From: Hymenopellis radicata
Taxonomy: Eukaryota; Basidiomycota; Agaricomycetes; Agaricales; Physalacriaceae
Reading direction: 5' to 3'
NCBI GenBank assembly: GCA_015501595.1
Contig: JADNRX010000561.1
Span: 1-32,996, forward strand
Length of the DNA: 32,996 nt
Part shown: positions 8,346-17,698 of the stretch, piece by piece
Position numbering within the stretch: position 1 is the stretch's first letter
How the letters are laid out: the number at the start of each line of letters is the position of its first letter
Notes under the pieces: model-generated
Seen by the model: the letters and a program-made list of their open reading frames with translations, nothing else
The model's database searches: none
Told to the model about the DNA's origin: nothing
Translations under genes and position numbers: made by a program

Positions 8346-8910
8346 GGGATCTAGTGGGACTGCTCGTGTCTCCGCACTCACCAAAATCAAGTACATTGAC
8401 GTTTCGCTGGTTTGAGGTTGGATGGATGGACGGCAAGGAAGCAGTCCCGTGATCGTGTTGATCGCGCAGCTGGGGCCATAGGAGGCAGCGGGTTGGTGCT
8501 GATGCCAATGGTTGCTCGTTGATGTACTTATTGAAAAGTTGCAAAAAATCAAAATGATTCTCAATGATCAGAACAGGGAGGAAAATTATAAGATGATAGC
8601 ACAAGAGATAAAAAGGAATGGTAACTATCGATACAGAGTAAATGATGAGATATTTGTCCAAAGGTTAACTATGAGTGGGCCAAGTCGGCATCACGCCTCG
8701 TCATGACGGACACCCACGCTCATATAGACACAACTAATAACAGCTATGCATGCCAAACGAAGCACATCCACGCTCGTCTATCGGGTCTGCGCCACGTCTG
8801 ACGTCGACTTGAGGTGTGTCGTGTGCGGCCTGACAAAGAACAACAGTGTTACTTAGATAAGAAATAAAGCTATGAGAAAGGGACCCACGACAACGTCCGA
8901 GTCTTCAGAT
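8346..8910. repeat. second, truncated unit of the tandem duplication
   Basis: This is a direct repeat of 6996-7570. Compared with unit 1 it has an insertion of about 25 bp near 8525 and several small deletions. Similarity stops abruptly at 8910, inside what corresponds to exon 3 of the propeptide gene, and resumes at 11325 (see the insertion entry). Confidence 0.85.
8734..8910 (-). pseudogene. second copy of the propeptide gene, 3' part
   Basis: Exon 4 (8829-8734) encodes exactly the same 31 residues as exon 4 of the first copy. The three base differences are all synonymous (His, Asp and Arg codons). The preceding intron keeps its CAG acceptor and a GTGGGT-like donor, and the end of exon 3 reads S-E-D-S-D where copy 1 has S-E-D-L-D. 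The 5' side is cut at 8910 by foreign sequence. The rest of exon 3 lies at 11325-11380, while exons 1 and 2 are not seen. As it stands this copy has no start or signal peptide. Confidence 0.7.
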
Positions 8911-8911
8911 T

Positions 8912-8968
8912 CCAGAGTAAAATATAAATAGACACGAGCGAAGCGAGTGTCTATTTATAGAACTCTGG
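8912..8968. repeat. 57-bp hairpin at the left end of the insertion
   Basis: The outer arms CCAGAGT and ACTCTGG flank inner 13-bp perfect arms TATAAATAGACAC (8923-8935) and its complement (8947-8959), with an 11-base loop GAGCGAAGCGA. The whole could fold as one imperfect cruciform. It may be the subterminal structure of the 2.4-kb insertion, or a tiny MITE of its own. Confidence 0.8.
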
Positions 8969-11264
8969 CCTTTACCTGACTTTTCTCGCCCCGAAACGTC
9001 GATCTTATCTTTATCTTTCCGTTGCATCTTATCTTATCTAAATGTCCACCTTCTCTCCACGACTACTTGAACTTGACGACTACCAGGACGTGCACACATT
9101 CACGACTTCAAGCAGCCAGTAACCAGCGCCCGTGGGCCGTGGTGACCCGTATGCAGTGTATTTTTTCTGTTGTAGGCGACTCCAAGGTGCGTCTTGTCTG
9201 CGATACTATTACCCTGCGTCCAACATCAACCTGTGTTTGCCATCACCGCCATCCCTCTCCTTCTCTGCTATGTTCGTCCAACCAAGTGCTTACATATGTT
9301 TTTAGCCCATATCCCTCCGCGTATCTACGCACTAGCACCGAACTAAATTGGTTGATTTTTTAGCATTGGCACAATCTCTTGACGAACTACGCGGATGGAC
9401 CAAACATTCTGATGCAATGTCCAATAGCTCTGTCGAATATGCGGCTTTGGAGAGACCGCGGTGCGGCTTCGTGCGGCTTCCAGCAGTCGTGACCGGAGAC
9501 GGCGACTTTTGTCCCTTCGATCAGAGCAAAAGACAAACACGTTAGCCTTCGGGACACGAGCAGCAATGCCTCTAGATGACAGCGCCGCCCTTCAAGAGCC
9601 TAGAGTGGTTTCTGCACTATTGCATTCGCTGCGAAGTCGAAAGCTAGAATTGGGCTGGCTGGCTGGTATCGTGAACACGTCCTACCAAAACGGTACATGT
9701 CCTGTTTCCTTCTAATTCGCAAGCAATCAGTGCTATTCCTCCTACCACCACCACCTTCTCCTCTCTCCCAGTTTTATCTGGGGTACGGTGTTCGCCTACC
9801 GCTGGAATAACTTCGGATTGCGTAAGCCCTCTGTCAGGCTGCCCTGCTACTAGGCGCACACTTTCTGTAGGCTCTCCCCCAGCTTCTGTTGTCCCGCTTC
9901 TATTGCTTTTTGAATAGCAGGACTGTATCCATGGCTTCAAACAGCAATTGAATGGTGATGACAACTTATTTGTCTTACGGCGAGCTTGGCGCGAATGCGC
10001 AGAAGGACGATGACGCCGGGCTCAGACGAGCAGCGAGGCCGCATGGGGCCGTTGTGTTCGCTGACTTGTTGAGATTCGGCTGGATGGCGTCGTGGATGCG
10101 TCCAGCACAGAATGGTGTATATTTCTTTATTTCATTTTCTCGAAACTCGTGCCATGTAAACTTCCATCGGCCGGTTTTATCGTTGTCGAGGACAATATGT
10201 TCTGCTCGCCCGCCGCCATCGCATAAGCCTTCGTGAAGGAGCAGCCTGAGCAATGCTTCGGAAAGACGACGACGGGCTTCCAGAGACTAAAGTGCCGTGT
10301 CAGTTGGAACTTCATCCTTGGTCGTTTTATCCACTGTGCTCGTCATCGTCAACGAAGCTGCCAGCGCAACGGTACGTGAGGAGGATGTATTGGAGCACGT
10401 CGGCGAAGAGCGGGTGCCAAACGAAGACGCAAACAACCACCTGTCATTGTCACCTCCATCTCATCGACGCACCTCGGCTCCAGTGTTAGTACGCGCATCG
10501 TCACATCCATCGCCATTGTCCTTCCATCAATCCAATACTCAGCGATCTCAAGTTCGATGGACATAGACGCACCGGCGCCAAAGTTCGTGCTGGACAAAAT
10601 TTGGCGGCAACATTATCGGGGACACTAGATCCGTTTTTGAGAGCTTCCGGATGTTGTACATACGAAAGTGTGTTTAATTTCTCTCGGCCGTAGGCACTCT
10701 AACAGCCTACAGATTATGGCACCTACTCTCAATCTGTTCAATTTTCTTTTGCTACGCCTGCATCGGCACCGTATGACGTAGAGGTCTTCACACTTCGTGC
10801 GCCACCACATGACATCGTGAAAGCCCCTGTGACGTCCTTTAGACGACAACAGCACGGTCTTCGTGCTAGCAGGGCTGCTGAGGGGAAGAGCCAGAGGGCT
10901 TGGGCAAGTGCGGGACATTTGTTTGTGCCGGGCTTGCAGTACCGTCTGCAGTAATACAGTCAAGTTGAAACTTGTTCATTGCAATCTACTGCTACTCAAG
11001 CTAACCTGAAGCTGCTTGAGATTATGTACAAATAATGAATCAACTCAAGGCAACTCAGGTTGTTATCAGCTAACCTTGGACCATTGCACACAAGTTATTC
11101 GGACGGCGTAGTTACTAGTGTGTGGGTCTTCGTATTTGCTTCATTTACTGATGTTTCGTAGCATCCTTAAGCCGTGCAGGACCTTACACCACGAATCATG
11201 CTGCCACTTCATGTTCCCAAATCACTCTCTCATTGTCTATGCTGACATCAGTGGCCGTCGCTCT
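8969..11264. other. interior of the insertion, no recognised gene
   Basis: Short open frames of 60-110 codons occur on both strands. A pyrimidine-rich leader precedes ATG 9042, which opens a 26-codon frame beginning M-S-T-F-S-P-R-L-L-E-L-D-D-Y. Plausible small exons follow at 9360-9550 and 9460-9705, and a frame ending M-D-I-D-A-P-A-P-K-F at about 10555-10629. I could not join them into a model or recognise a domain. No reverse transcriptase, integrase or transposase motif was seen. Confidence 0.3.
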
Positions 11265-11293
11265 ATAATATTTTAAATATTTTACTCTGGACT

Positions 11294-11313
11294 GAATTGC
11301 GCTTGCGCAATTC
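11294..11313. repeat. short perfect inverted repeat
   Basis: GAATTGCGC and GCGCAATTC are separated by TT. It lies between the right-hand copy of the 15-bp inverted motif and the right edge of the insertion, so it may belong to the element end. Confidence 0.7.
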
Positions 11314-11324
11314 ACAACCCTATG

Positions 11325-11380
11325 GATAACTTCGGGGCAGGAACAGGCGCTGAGATCGCCATCGCCACCATGGCCAGCAC
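11325..11380 (-). pseudogene. displaced exon-3 piece of the second propeptide copy
   Basis: On the minus strand this reads A-I-S-A-P-V-P-A-P-K-L-S, against P-I-S-A-P-V-P-A-G-A-V-L-P-P-K-L-S in the first copy. A 15-bp deletion between two GGCAG repeats accounts for the missing residues. Its break (GTTATC) complements the break of the fragment at 8910 (CTGAAG). Similarity fades beyond about 11380. Confidence 0.6.
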
Positions 11381-12108
11381 TACGCGCGTCAATTCGCGAT
11401 CGCATCCAGACACTCTACGACTCACGCGACATGAAGAATAATAGGCGAATGAGTAAGTTCCCCTTCATATTAAGTAGTAGGTGGATTCAAGGGAAATAGG
11501 AAAGATGTTCATAGCGAACAACACCCTGCGCGCTGGGGCTTTATAAACGCACGCCGGTAAGCTGCATCCAAATGCAGACCGTGCTTGTTGAGGACGAACA
11601 TAAGGGCTTGACCGATCTGGGAACAATGATCAACAGCACTTCGGGGACCGGAGTGTGCGAGATACAAGAACGGACGGCGAGGTACGCGCGAGGAATACAG
11701 TTCTAGTGATCCGGTCAGACATGTTTAAAGTAAGTACAATACTCAACTGGAAAGGCTGAAGAGTCGGGCTTATCATCAGAAGTCATCAGAAAGTGTTTTG
11801 AAGGTCCTTGTCCTCCTGGACCTTTGATCCCAATATGTCGAAGAACTGGGAAGATGACAGGAGAATGTTTCAAGTCCTGGCGAAGGATATGTCAAACCAA
11901 AACACGTGCGCCACACATGCCAAAAACAATAGCTTCGATAGTCCCGTGCCGTCCGCGACCCCATTCAATAACTAGCACCCATATCATAGTCCTTGGCCAC
12001 ACACAAATCGTCAGTAATATACGAAAAACCAAATCAGTACAAAATGTAAGTACAAGTAAGTAATAATACACCTCACAATCACAAAGTCCATGAAATCATA
12101 GATCCAAC
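11381..12108. other. region downstream of the Tag1-like gene
   Basis: No supported gene. Small frames on both strands lack any motif. The part nearest 12108 should contain the 3' untranslated region of the minus-strand Tag1-like gene. Confidence 0.35.
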
Positions 12109-14022
12109 CTAACTCTCAAAAGGCCAACCCCACTCAGGCATCCTAAACATATTCTTCTTCCCAATCCTCACACTGCCCTGGAACGGCAGCCCCTCCAAGA
12201 CCAGCCCACCCTTTGCCACCGGCAACCCCGGCACCTCCACCTCAACCGCCACCGTCCCCACGAGCCCAGCAAGCGCGCCGTCCTTCCCAAACACCACCTT
12301 GCTCACGAAATTACTAAACTCTGTCTGTCGCCCGGGAAGCACCTCTAATGGTACATCCTCGATGCGCGCTGTAACAGCATAAGCCGCACCACCGTCTACT
12401 TCTTCTCCGGGCTCAAGCGGTATACTCGCACACCTGCTCTCAAGCCAGTCGTCAGGCCGAATGTGAGCGAAAGCGCGTTCCGGGAGCGGGTCTGGTAGTG
12501 GCGGCGTTGGCGGCGGGTCAGCTAATAATCTGGGCCAATAAGTATCCGGCGCTTCCCCGTCAAAGACAAGAACGTCTGGAAGAACATGTGTCACGTCGAG
12601 GGAGATGTTCATCCCACGCGGGAGGACAACGCGAGCAAAGACGACACCACTCGCGAGAAAGACATTGCCGGGTTTAATCTTCATGTCGTAGATGGTGACG
12701 TTCCGCAGCACGCGTGGGCGTGGATGTGGTGCGGGGAACTCGGCTTCAATATCGAGATTCGAGATGAGCGGAGTCGAGAGTATGATGGCATTGGGTAATG
12801 CGGAAAGGTAACGGGAAAGAAAGGTCGAAAGAAGGTGGGACGAGCTTGACGGTAGTGGTAATGCCGAGCCTGTAATGTCAATAGTAATGTTAGGATGTGT
12901 GGTGGTGAATGGAGCGGTGATTACAGCTGCTATCGGCACATCTGGAGGTAACGAAACGGAGAAAGGGAGTGGTGGAGCGGTAAAGTTGAAGGAGAGGGGA
13001 GCAGGATCCACAAGTGTGGCGCGAGCATATAAAGCGAGTTGATCTTCTACCGTGGATACGCTGAATGTTTCTAGAGTTATAAGATCTGCAATGGGGGGAA
13101 ATGGTACCCCGCGTCCAGGCTGAGGAAGGCCAGGTATTTGGGGAACTAGGATTAAGTTTAATTGCGGCCCAAATATAAAAAGTAAGAACCTACCATGCAA
13201 AGCGACGTACGTCTTGATGTCGAAGAACTGGTCGCGTATCTTGTTTCTCCAGCTCAACTCACCCAAAGCGCCACCCTGTATGGAGACAGTTCCAACTTCA
13301 ATGTTCACCATGGCCGTTCCTGTCCTCCAGGCGTCGCTGAAGAAGGAAACAAGGTCTGTCGTGTTCCGCGTCGGCTGCACAAATACAATGGTGGACACTG
13401 ACTGCAGCCAGGACGAGCCGTAAGGCGGGTCAACTGTCAGAACCACCTGCTGCGGCGGTATGTCTACGGTTGCCAAGAGCTCTCCGTCGTCTGAGACAAG
13501 GCGAATTTTGCAGAGGTGCACCGAAACCACATCCACCTTTCGGATCCCCCAGCGCCCAAACGCCTTCCACATCTCTCGAAACAGACTGTCCTCGTCATCA
13601 GAGTTAACACCAATAGCCCTGCCAGCGTCCAGCCCCATCTGGCCGTCTATGCGCGTCCATATCCCGCCCGACTCGGTAACGTTGAGCACGTCGACGCGGT
13701 TGGGACCTTTGAATTTCATAGCGTCATTGAGCACCGTCTCGGGTGATATTTGGGAGACCTGGGCAGCGTAGGACCATGCGATGAAGGCGAAGCCGATGAG
13801 TACGACGATAGATACGCAAAGGGTGATGGAAAAGACGTAGACGAGCTGGGCGACGAGCCGCCGTCGCGCAGTGGTGGGCGAAGGACTGCGGTCGACGTCG
13901 TAGATGAGCGAGCTCGATGGACTCGGTAACAGCGGCGTGCTTTCCGTTGGTGTATCAAGCGCGCGGGCCTTTCCCTTTCCCTTGCCTTTGGAGAGCGATT
14001 CAGAGTCGGCGTCGTTGTTCAT
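12109..14022 (-). CDS. TAG1: Tag1/YLR173W-like vacuolar membrane protein
   Basis: The frame is 637 codons. The apparent stretch G-R-F-L-L-F-I-F-G-P-Q is a 48-nt in-frame intron (13146-13193, GTAGGT..CTAG) with no stop, so the spliced protein would be about 621 residues. The cytosolic head is acidic and Ser/Pro-rich, followed by one transmembrane helix at about residues 59-84 and then a long lumenal part with beta-rich repeats and several N-glycosylation sites (NVT, NFT, NIT). This layout matches the fungal Tag1 family; the yeast protein sits in the vacuole membrane and helps end autophagy. E-S-T-P-L-L at residues 27-32 fits the [DE]xxxL[LI] signal read by AP-3 for vacuole delivery. The family call rests on layout and general resemblance, not a catalytic motif. 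No frame break. Confidence 0.7.
   Translation of the reverse strand: MNNDADSESLSKGKGKGKARALDTPTESTPLLPSPSSSLIYDVDRSPSPTTARRRLVAQLVYVFSITLCVSIVVLIGFAFIAWSYAAQVSQISPETVLNDAMKFKGPNRVDVLNVTESGGIWTRIDGQMGLDAGRAIGVNSDDEDSLFREMWKAFGRWGIRKVDVVSVHLCKIRLVSDDGELLATVDIPPQQVVLTVDPPYGSSWLQSVSTIVFVQPTRNTTDLVSFFSDAWRTGTAMVNIEVGTVSIQGGALGELSWRNKIRDQFFDIKTYVALHGRFLLFIFGPQLNLILVPQIPGLPQPGRGVPFPPIADLITLETFSVSTVEDQLALYARATLVDPAPLSFNFTAPPLPFSVSLPPDVPIAAVITAPFTTTHPNITIDITGSALPLPSSSSHLLSTFLSRYLSALPNAIILSTPLISNLDIEAEFPAPHPRPRVLRNVTIYDMKIKPGNVFLASGVVFARVVLPRGMNISLDVTHVLPDVLVFDGEAPDTYWPRLLADPPPTPPLPDPLPERAFAHIRPDDWLESRCASIPLEPGEEVDGGAAYAVTARIEDVPLEVLPGRQTEFSNFVSKVVFGKDGALAGLVGTVAVEVEVPGLPVAKGGLVLEGLPFQGSVRIGKKNMFRMPEWGWPFES
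13146..13193 (-). other. 48-nt in-frame intron in the Tag1-like gene
   Basis: On the minus strand the donor is G|GTAGGT and the acceptor CCTAG, with a CTTAAT-like branch site nine bases before the acceptor. Its length is a multiple of three and it has no stop codon, so unspliced RNA would still encode a full protein with a hydrophobic insert of 16 residues. Confidence 0.7.
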
Positions 14023-14844
14023 GGCGGGCTACAGCATGCGTTGTCGTCGTGACTAGCAGTGACGAACGTGTGAGATGGAGCCGAGACATGGTACAAACAC
14101 ATACTTTTTCCCTGCCTGCAGTGAATTTAGCCTGCTCGTCGTGCGCGACGACGTTGAAGGTGTGTTGTACGTCGTTGATGGTGGCGGTAAGATGTAAAAG
14201 AGCACGTTTATGCATGATCGGCACGGCTACCGTTGCCGGACGTTCATGGTCTGTTTCGGTCAGATCGCCGGCACATCCGCGTGTTACCAATGTCAAAGCG
14301 CCAGATGTCTACTTGGAATCTTCGCTATGTAAATTAGCATTCATCTGTGTGCAGGAGTGCTACACGCCTCGAGTAAAGTGTGGCGCATTGATGTCGGACA
14401 GGTCACCGATGTACCCGAAGGACAGAAGCGCAGGTTGATTTCCATGCGACAAAAATGGAGGTGCTAAGGTAGAGCAAATGAGGAGGAAGACGCGGTATGA
14501 GAGGCAGTGGTAATCAGGAGGCAGCGGAAGGTGGGGGAAAGGACTTGAGGCGTAAAAGGGTGACTACTCCTGACTAAATACTGTGCGTCGTGATGAAGTA
14601 TTTGCTTCGCAAGTCCAAACGTCAGCCTCGTAGTACGACTCAGTGAGCCAGAGTGCGCCACCTTTTCATCATCCTCGAAGATTGAACCTTCTTGTCTCCC
14701 TACTTCATTACAGCGCTCTGAGTTCTGTAGTGCCTACCACTGAATAATTTCACGTTGGCCAGGCATTGAACGGGCGATCTGACCGAAATAGATCACGACT
14801 TCCCGGTAACTAACCGGCTTCTACGCTTGGCTTCGCCCATCATC
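14023..14844. other. intergenic region between divergent Tag1-like and Fmp46-like genes
   Basis: This is shared upstream sequence for a minus-strand gene starting at 14022 and a plus-strand gene starting at 14845. I see no convincing coding exon and no obvious repeat. Core promoter elements cannot be assigned with confidence. Confidence 0.4.
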
Positions 14845-15334
14845 ATGTCATTCTTCAAAGCATTCCGCGGCGTGGTCAGTCTCGCCATTTCTCGCCTCTT
14901 TCATCATCGTTGACAACTTTGACAGCGCGCCATAACCGTCTAGTAAATTTTCCCTCGTCGTCTACAACAGCGAGCTCACTTGTACTAGCCATAATCCGTC
15001 TTTGGAGCCCTCACAAAAGGCCGTCCGCATGCTGAATGCCGCGCTCACTGGCCCGTATCCCCCGGGCGATACTAAGAATCCTCCACTGGACTTCAAGCTC
15101 GATGTAGAGGAATCCGAGCCAGGTCTAGACGAAATGGTGACTATTCGACAATATCTGGAAGCAGAATCGCCCCCGCCCGTTCCATCGAATTACCCCATTG
15201 TCGTCGACTGGTTCGGTGGGCGCGCTACCTGTGGCCCGCAGCTCGACGGTGTTACGCGTATATTGGAGAATCTGCAGAAAAACCGCGATGAAAGCTTCGC
15301 AGGAAAACTTAAATCAAGTTGGAAATTCTGGTAG
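14845..15334 (+). CDS. Fmp46-like thioredoxin-fold protein (DUF1687), one frame break
   Basis: Exon 1 (14845-14874) gives M-S-F-F-K-A-F-R-G, typical of basidiomycete members. A 51-nt intron (14875-14925) follows, and exon 2 runs to TAG 15332-15334. Recognisable segments are KFSLVVYNSELTC (first beta strand and the cysteine loop), S-Q-K-A-V-R-M-L-N-A-A-L-T-G-P-Y-P-P-G, and Y-P-I-V-V-D-W-F-G-G-R-A near the C-terminus. The family comprises small mitochondrial redox proteins of thioredoxin fold with unknown substrate. Exon 2 as written hits TAG six codons in (14941). One base too many at about 14940 explains it: reading I-T-V-S-K-F-S-L requires dropping a T. After that the frame is open to the stop. 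The spliced product would be about 155 residues. Confidence 0.75.
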
Positions 15335-15937
15335 CCTCTTACTCATTTTGTACTACTTACTTTGTAGCATATAACACTGGTCTCTCCGCTCTTTCGCTGT
15401 GTTCTTCCTTGGTCTATGCGTCGGCACGACTACTTACAAGAGCGGTGAAATCAACTTTCTTATGAAGGCTAAAAGAGTAGATTCCAGGGTCGAACAGGAA
15501 AAGCTATGCATCATTATTTGTGTACGTTGTGATGAGCGCAAAAGTCCCGAACTAACTCACGTAACAAATTATGTCTTCCCACAACAACATGGACAGGCCT
15601 GCCTTGGATCTCGCAGATCTTCGCCTGCCACAGACGCGGATGAGCTTCAAGACGAGGACTAGGACTGTAGAACTCTATCACTGGTGCAGATTGATATAGT
15701 GTTCATACCTCATTGTGTAGCCATCCATTATTGCGCCACAGAGATTTATATTCCTTGGGCACGGCTCCTCCTGGACATTGCGCACAAAATCATGGAACGC
15801 CCAACCACTGAAGGTATATAATATCTGTGGGTGTACTTACGGTCTAGCAGGTCGACACACCAAGCCAACTTTTATCGAGAGGCCGTGATATCTGGCTGCG
15901 GCGCACTATAGCATCAAAGCCAGCGCGATCTATCTCC
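15335..15937. other. intergenic region, no recognised gene
   Basis: A 42-codon frame near 15568-15695 (M-S-S-H-N-N-M-D-R-P-A-L-D-L-A-D-L) looks protein-like but has no support from splice sites, copies or motifs. The rest is AT/GC-mixed with no repeat. Confidence 0.3.
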
Positions 15938-16475
15938 ATGTCTCGCCTTGCCACTTGGCCAACCCACGTTGCCAGTGTCTCGATATACTGCTATCGTGAA
16001 GAAAACTGCGACGGCTGAGAGGGTCTTGGAGGAGATGAAAGAAGCAACTTGGGTACACCTCGCCTGTCATGGTCTCCAGGATACGACGAGCCCAACAAGC
16101 AACGCATTGCTCCTTTCCGGCGGTAGTCGACTTTCGGTGTCTGATATCGCTGCCGTCCATCTTCCTCGCCGGGCGGAATTCGCTTTTCTCTCAGCCTGCC
16201 AGACAGCGAGCTGAGACTATGACAAGATGCCTTCGGTGGCGGCGGGCATGATGTTGGTATCGCAGTGTTATAGCCACCATGTGGTCAATCGCAGATCGTC
16301 ATGCGCCGCACGTAGCAGATGATGTTTATGGTTACCTCTTGAGGGAGGGGACAGGTCGTCGACCAGACTATAATGAGTCGATGCTTGCGTTGCATCTGGC
16401 TATCGAACGACTACACGAGCGACTTGGGAAGGATCATTTTTGGCATGGGTACCGTACATTCATGTAGGCGCCTGA
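15938..16475 (+). pseudogene. CHAT-domain pseudogene
   Basis: Reading from about 15938, the sequence gives ATWVHLACHGLQD with the catalytic-type His, then FAFLSACQTAS with the catalytic-type Cys. Next come D-K-M-P-S, M-W-S-I-A-D-R-H-A-P-H-V-A-D-D-V-Y-G-Y-L, and finally W-V-P-Y-I-H-V-G-A ending at TGA 16475. This is the standard order of a fungal CHAT domain. Damage is clear: a TGA right after SACQTAS (16213), loss of about five codons where family members read E-A-V-H-L, a frame change at about 16260, and another at about 16436. The TPR part and about half of the CHAT N-terminus are absent. CHAT domains are caspase-like; in life they are found behind TPR repeats. Confidence 0.85.
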
Positions 16476-17698
16476 GAACATTTCCGAGATTGGAAACATG
16501 TAGTGTAACTCGGAATACGGTATTCCGAGTTCAGTAGACAGGTCACAGCTAGTTGTATGTACCAATGTTATCAGAGGACTACTAGCTATGCTACAATGCT
16601 AGCTCAAGCGTTTTCTTCTGGAGATTGAATGCTACTGAAAGGTAGTACGTAGTTATGTTCATGCAGAGTGATTGCTGTGTTGTCAGTGTCGCAGCATCAC
16701 GAATTTCCGTCATCCAGTGACAGATCGTCGAGCCTCGTTTCGAGTAGCATAGCTATGACACGAACTCGTAGTCTTTTCGGAGAGGCCTCATTCATTGTTT
16801 TGCCCATCAGTTAACGATTACTTTATGGAAATAAATGGGGTCCTGATTCGTCCGACCCGGTTGGTGCTTAATGAATCTGGGGATGCTGTTCCCTCGGATA
16901 CATGTGCCTACGTGAGCTGGAGATTGTAGTATCTCCACCATTGAATACAACAGACAGGGAATCAACCATGTATGCTGGCGCGTAACAGGCAACCCTGACG
17001 ATCTTCAACGCGTCACCACGTGGATGAGTGTTTCAGGTTGAAGTTCGACGTCCATCTTCTCCTGAAGCGCTATGAACTCTCGAGTACGACGCTCTGAGTT
17101 CAAGGCTCTGCCTCACGGCATCCTGGCTAGGGGTACACGGCATGCTGCAAAGATGCCGCCAGCAACTTCTTCACCTTGTCCGGGGAATGCTTCGACAACG
17201 ATAATGACGACGACGAACACAGCCTATTCCTCATGTTTTTCTAGCATATCACCACGCGCTCCTAACATATTCATCGTCCTCGCTAAAGCCTCGAAATTCT
17301 TGCTTCTCTCCTTGTCAGAATACAGAATGACACTTCGTTGATATGCCTAGCATTCACATGGCGTCTTATGTCAAGTTTTGGCCAGTATCCACTCCGAGTC
17401 GTGTTGGAGACAGCTGGATATCTCTGCATGTTTTCTCTCACGCACGATGTATGTCTGCTGGTTTCCAATATTGTCATACGACACGGCTACAATTGCCGAT
17501 GCACAACATGTTCCCACCTTTTACTTCGTTGGCTTGGGATTCCAGGTTTTTCTGACAATCTTACAATGCGCAATGATATTAATACAACCAGTAGTGCGCT
17601 AAATTTCGATTGTTCAAGCCCGGTGCTTCTTTCCTCCTCTGCCTTTTCACGTCACTGCCTGGCTGGACCAGTTGCTACACCCTCTATTAATGCTATCC
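16476..17698. other. long interval without a recognised gene
   Basis: Frames of 60-90 codons exist on both strands but overlap each other and lack motifs. A perfect inverted repeat lies at 16507-16531. The last ~200 bases before 17699 are pyrimidine-rich and would be the promoter and leader of the secreted-protein gene. Confidence 0.35.
16507..16531. repeat. perfect palindrome, 11-bp arms
   Basis: AACTCGGAATA, spacer CGG, TATTCCGAGTT. It sits about 30 bp after the stop of the CHAT pseudogene. It could be a short hairpin or a dyad binding site; there are no T-run or terminator features. Confidence 0.8.

Larger units (their letters stand above)
8911..11324. mobile_element. putative 2.4-kb insertion splitting the second propeptide copy
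   Basis: In the uninterrupted first copy the exon-3 sequence runs CTTCAGATAACTTCGG (about 7558-7573). In the second copy it runs to CTTCAGAT at 8910 and resumes as GATAACTTCGG at 11325. GAT is therefore present on both sides (8908-8910 and 11325-11327), as expected for a 3-bp target duplication. The left end begins TCCAGAGTAAAATAT (8911-8925), and its exact 15-base reverse complement lies at 11277-11291, about 33 bp inside the right end. I find no transposase, so it would be non-autonomous. The outermost bases of the two ends do not match as simple terminal inverted repeats, so the element class is undecided. Confidence 0.55.

Noticed and set aside
10349..10629. Frame ending M-D-I-D-A-P-A-P-K-F-V-L-D-K-I-W as a real gene
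   Set aside because: It looks protein-like but has no start, no paired exons that join in frame and no recognisable domain.
8911..11324. The insertion as a Helitron
   Set aside because: On the minus strand it begins with TC after an A and has hairpins near both ends, but the other end does not close as CTRR directly before T, and a GAT duplication is present, which Helitrons do not make.
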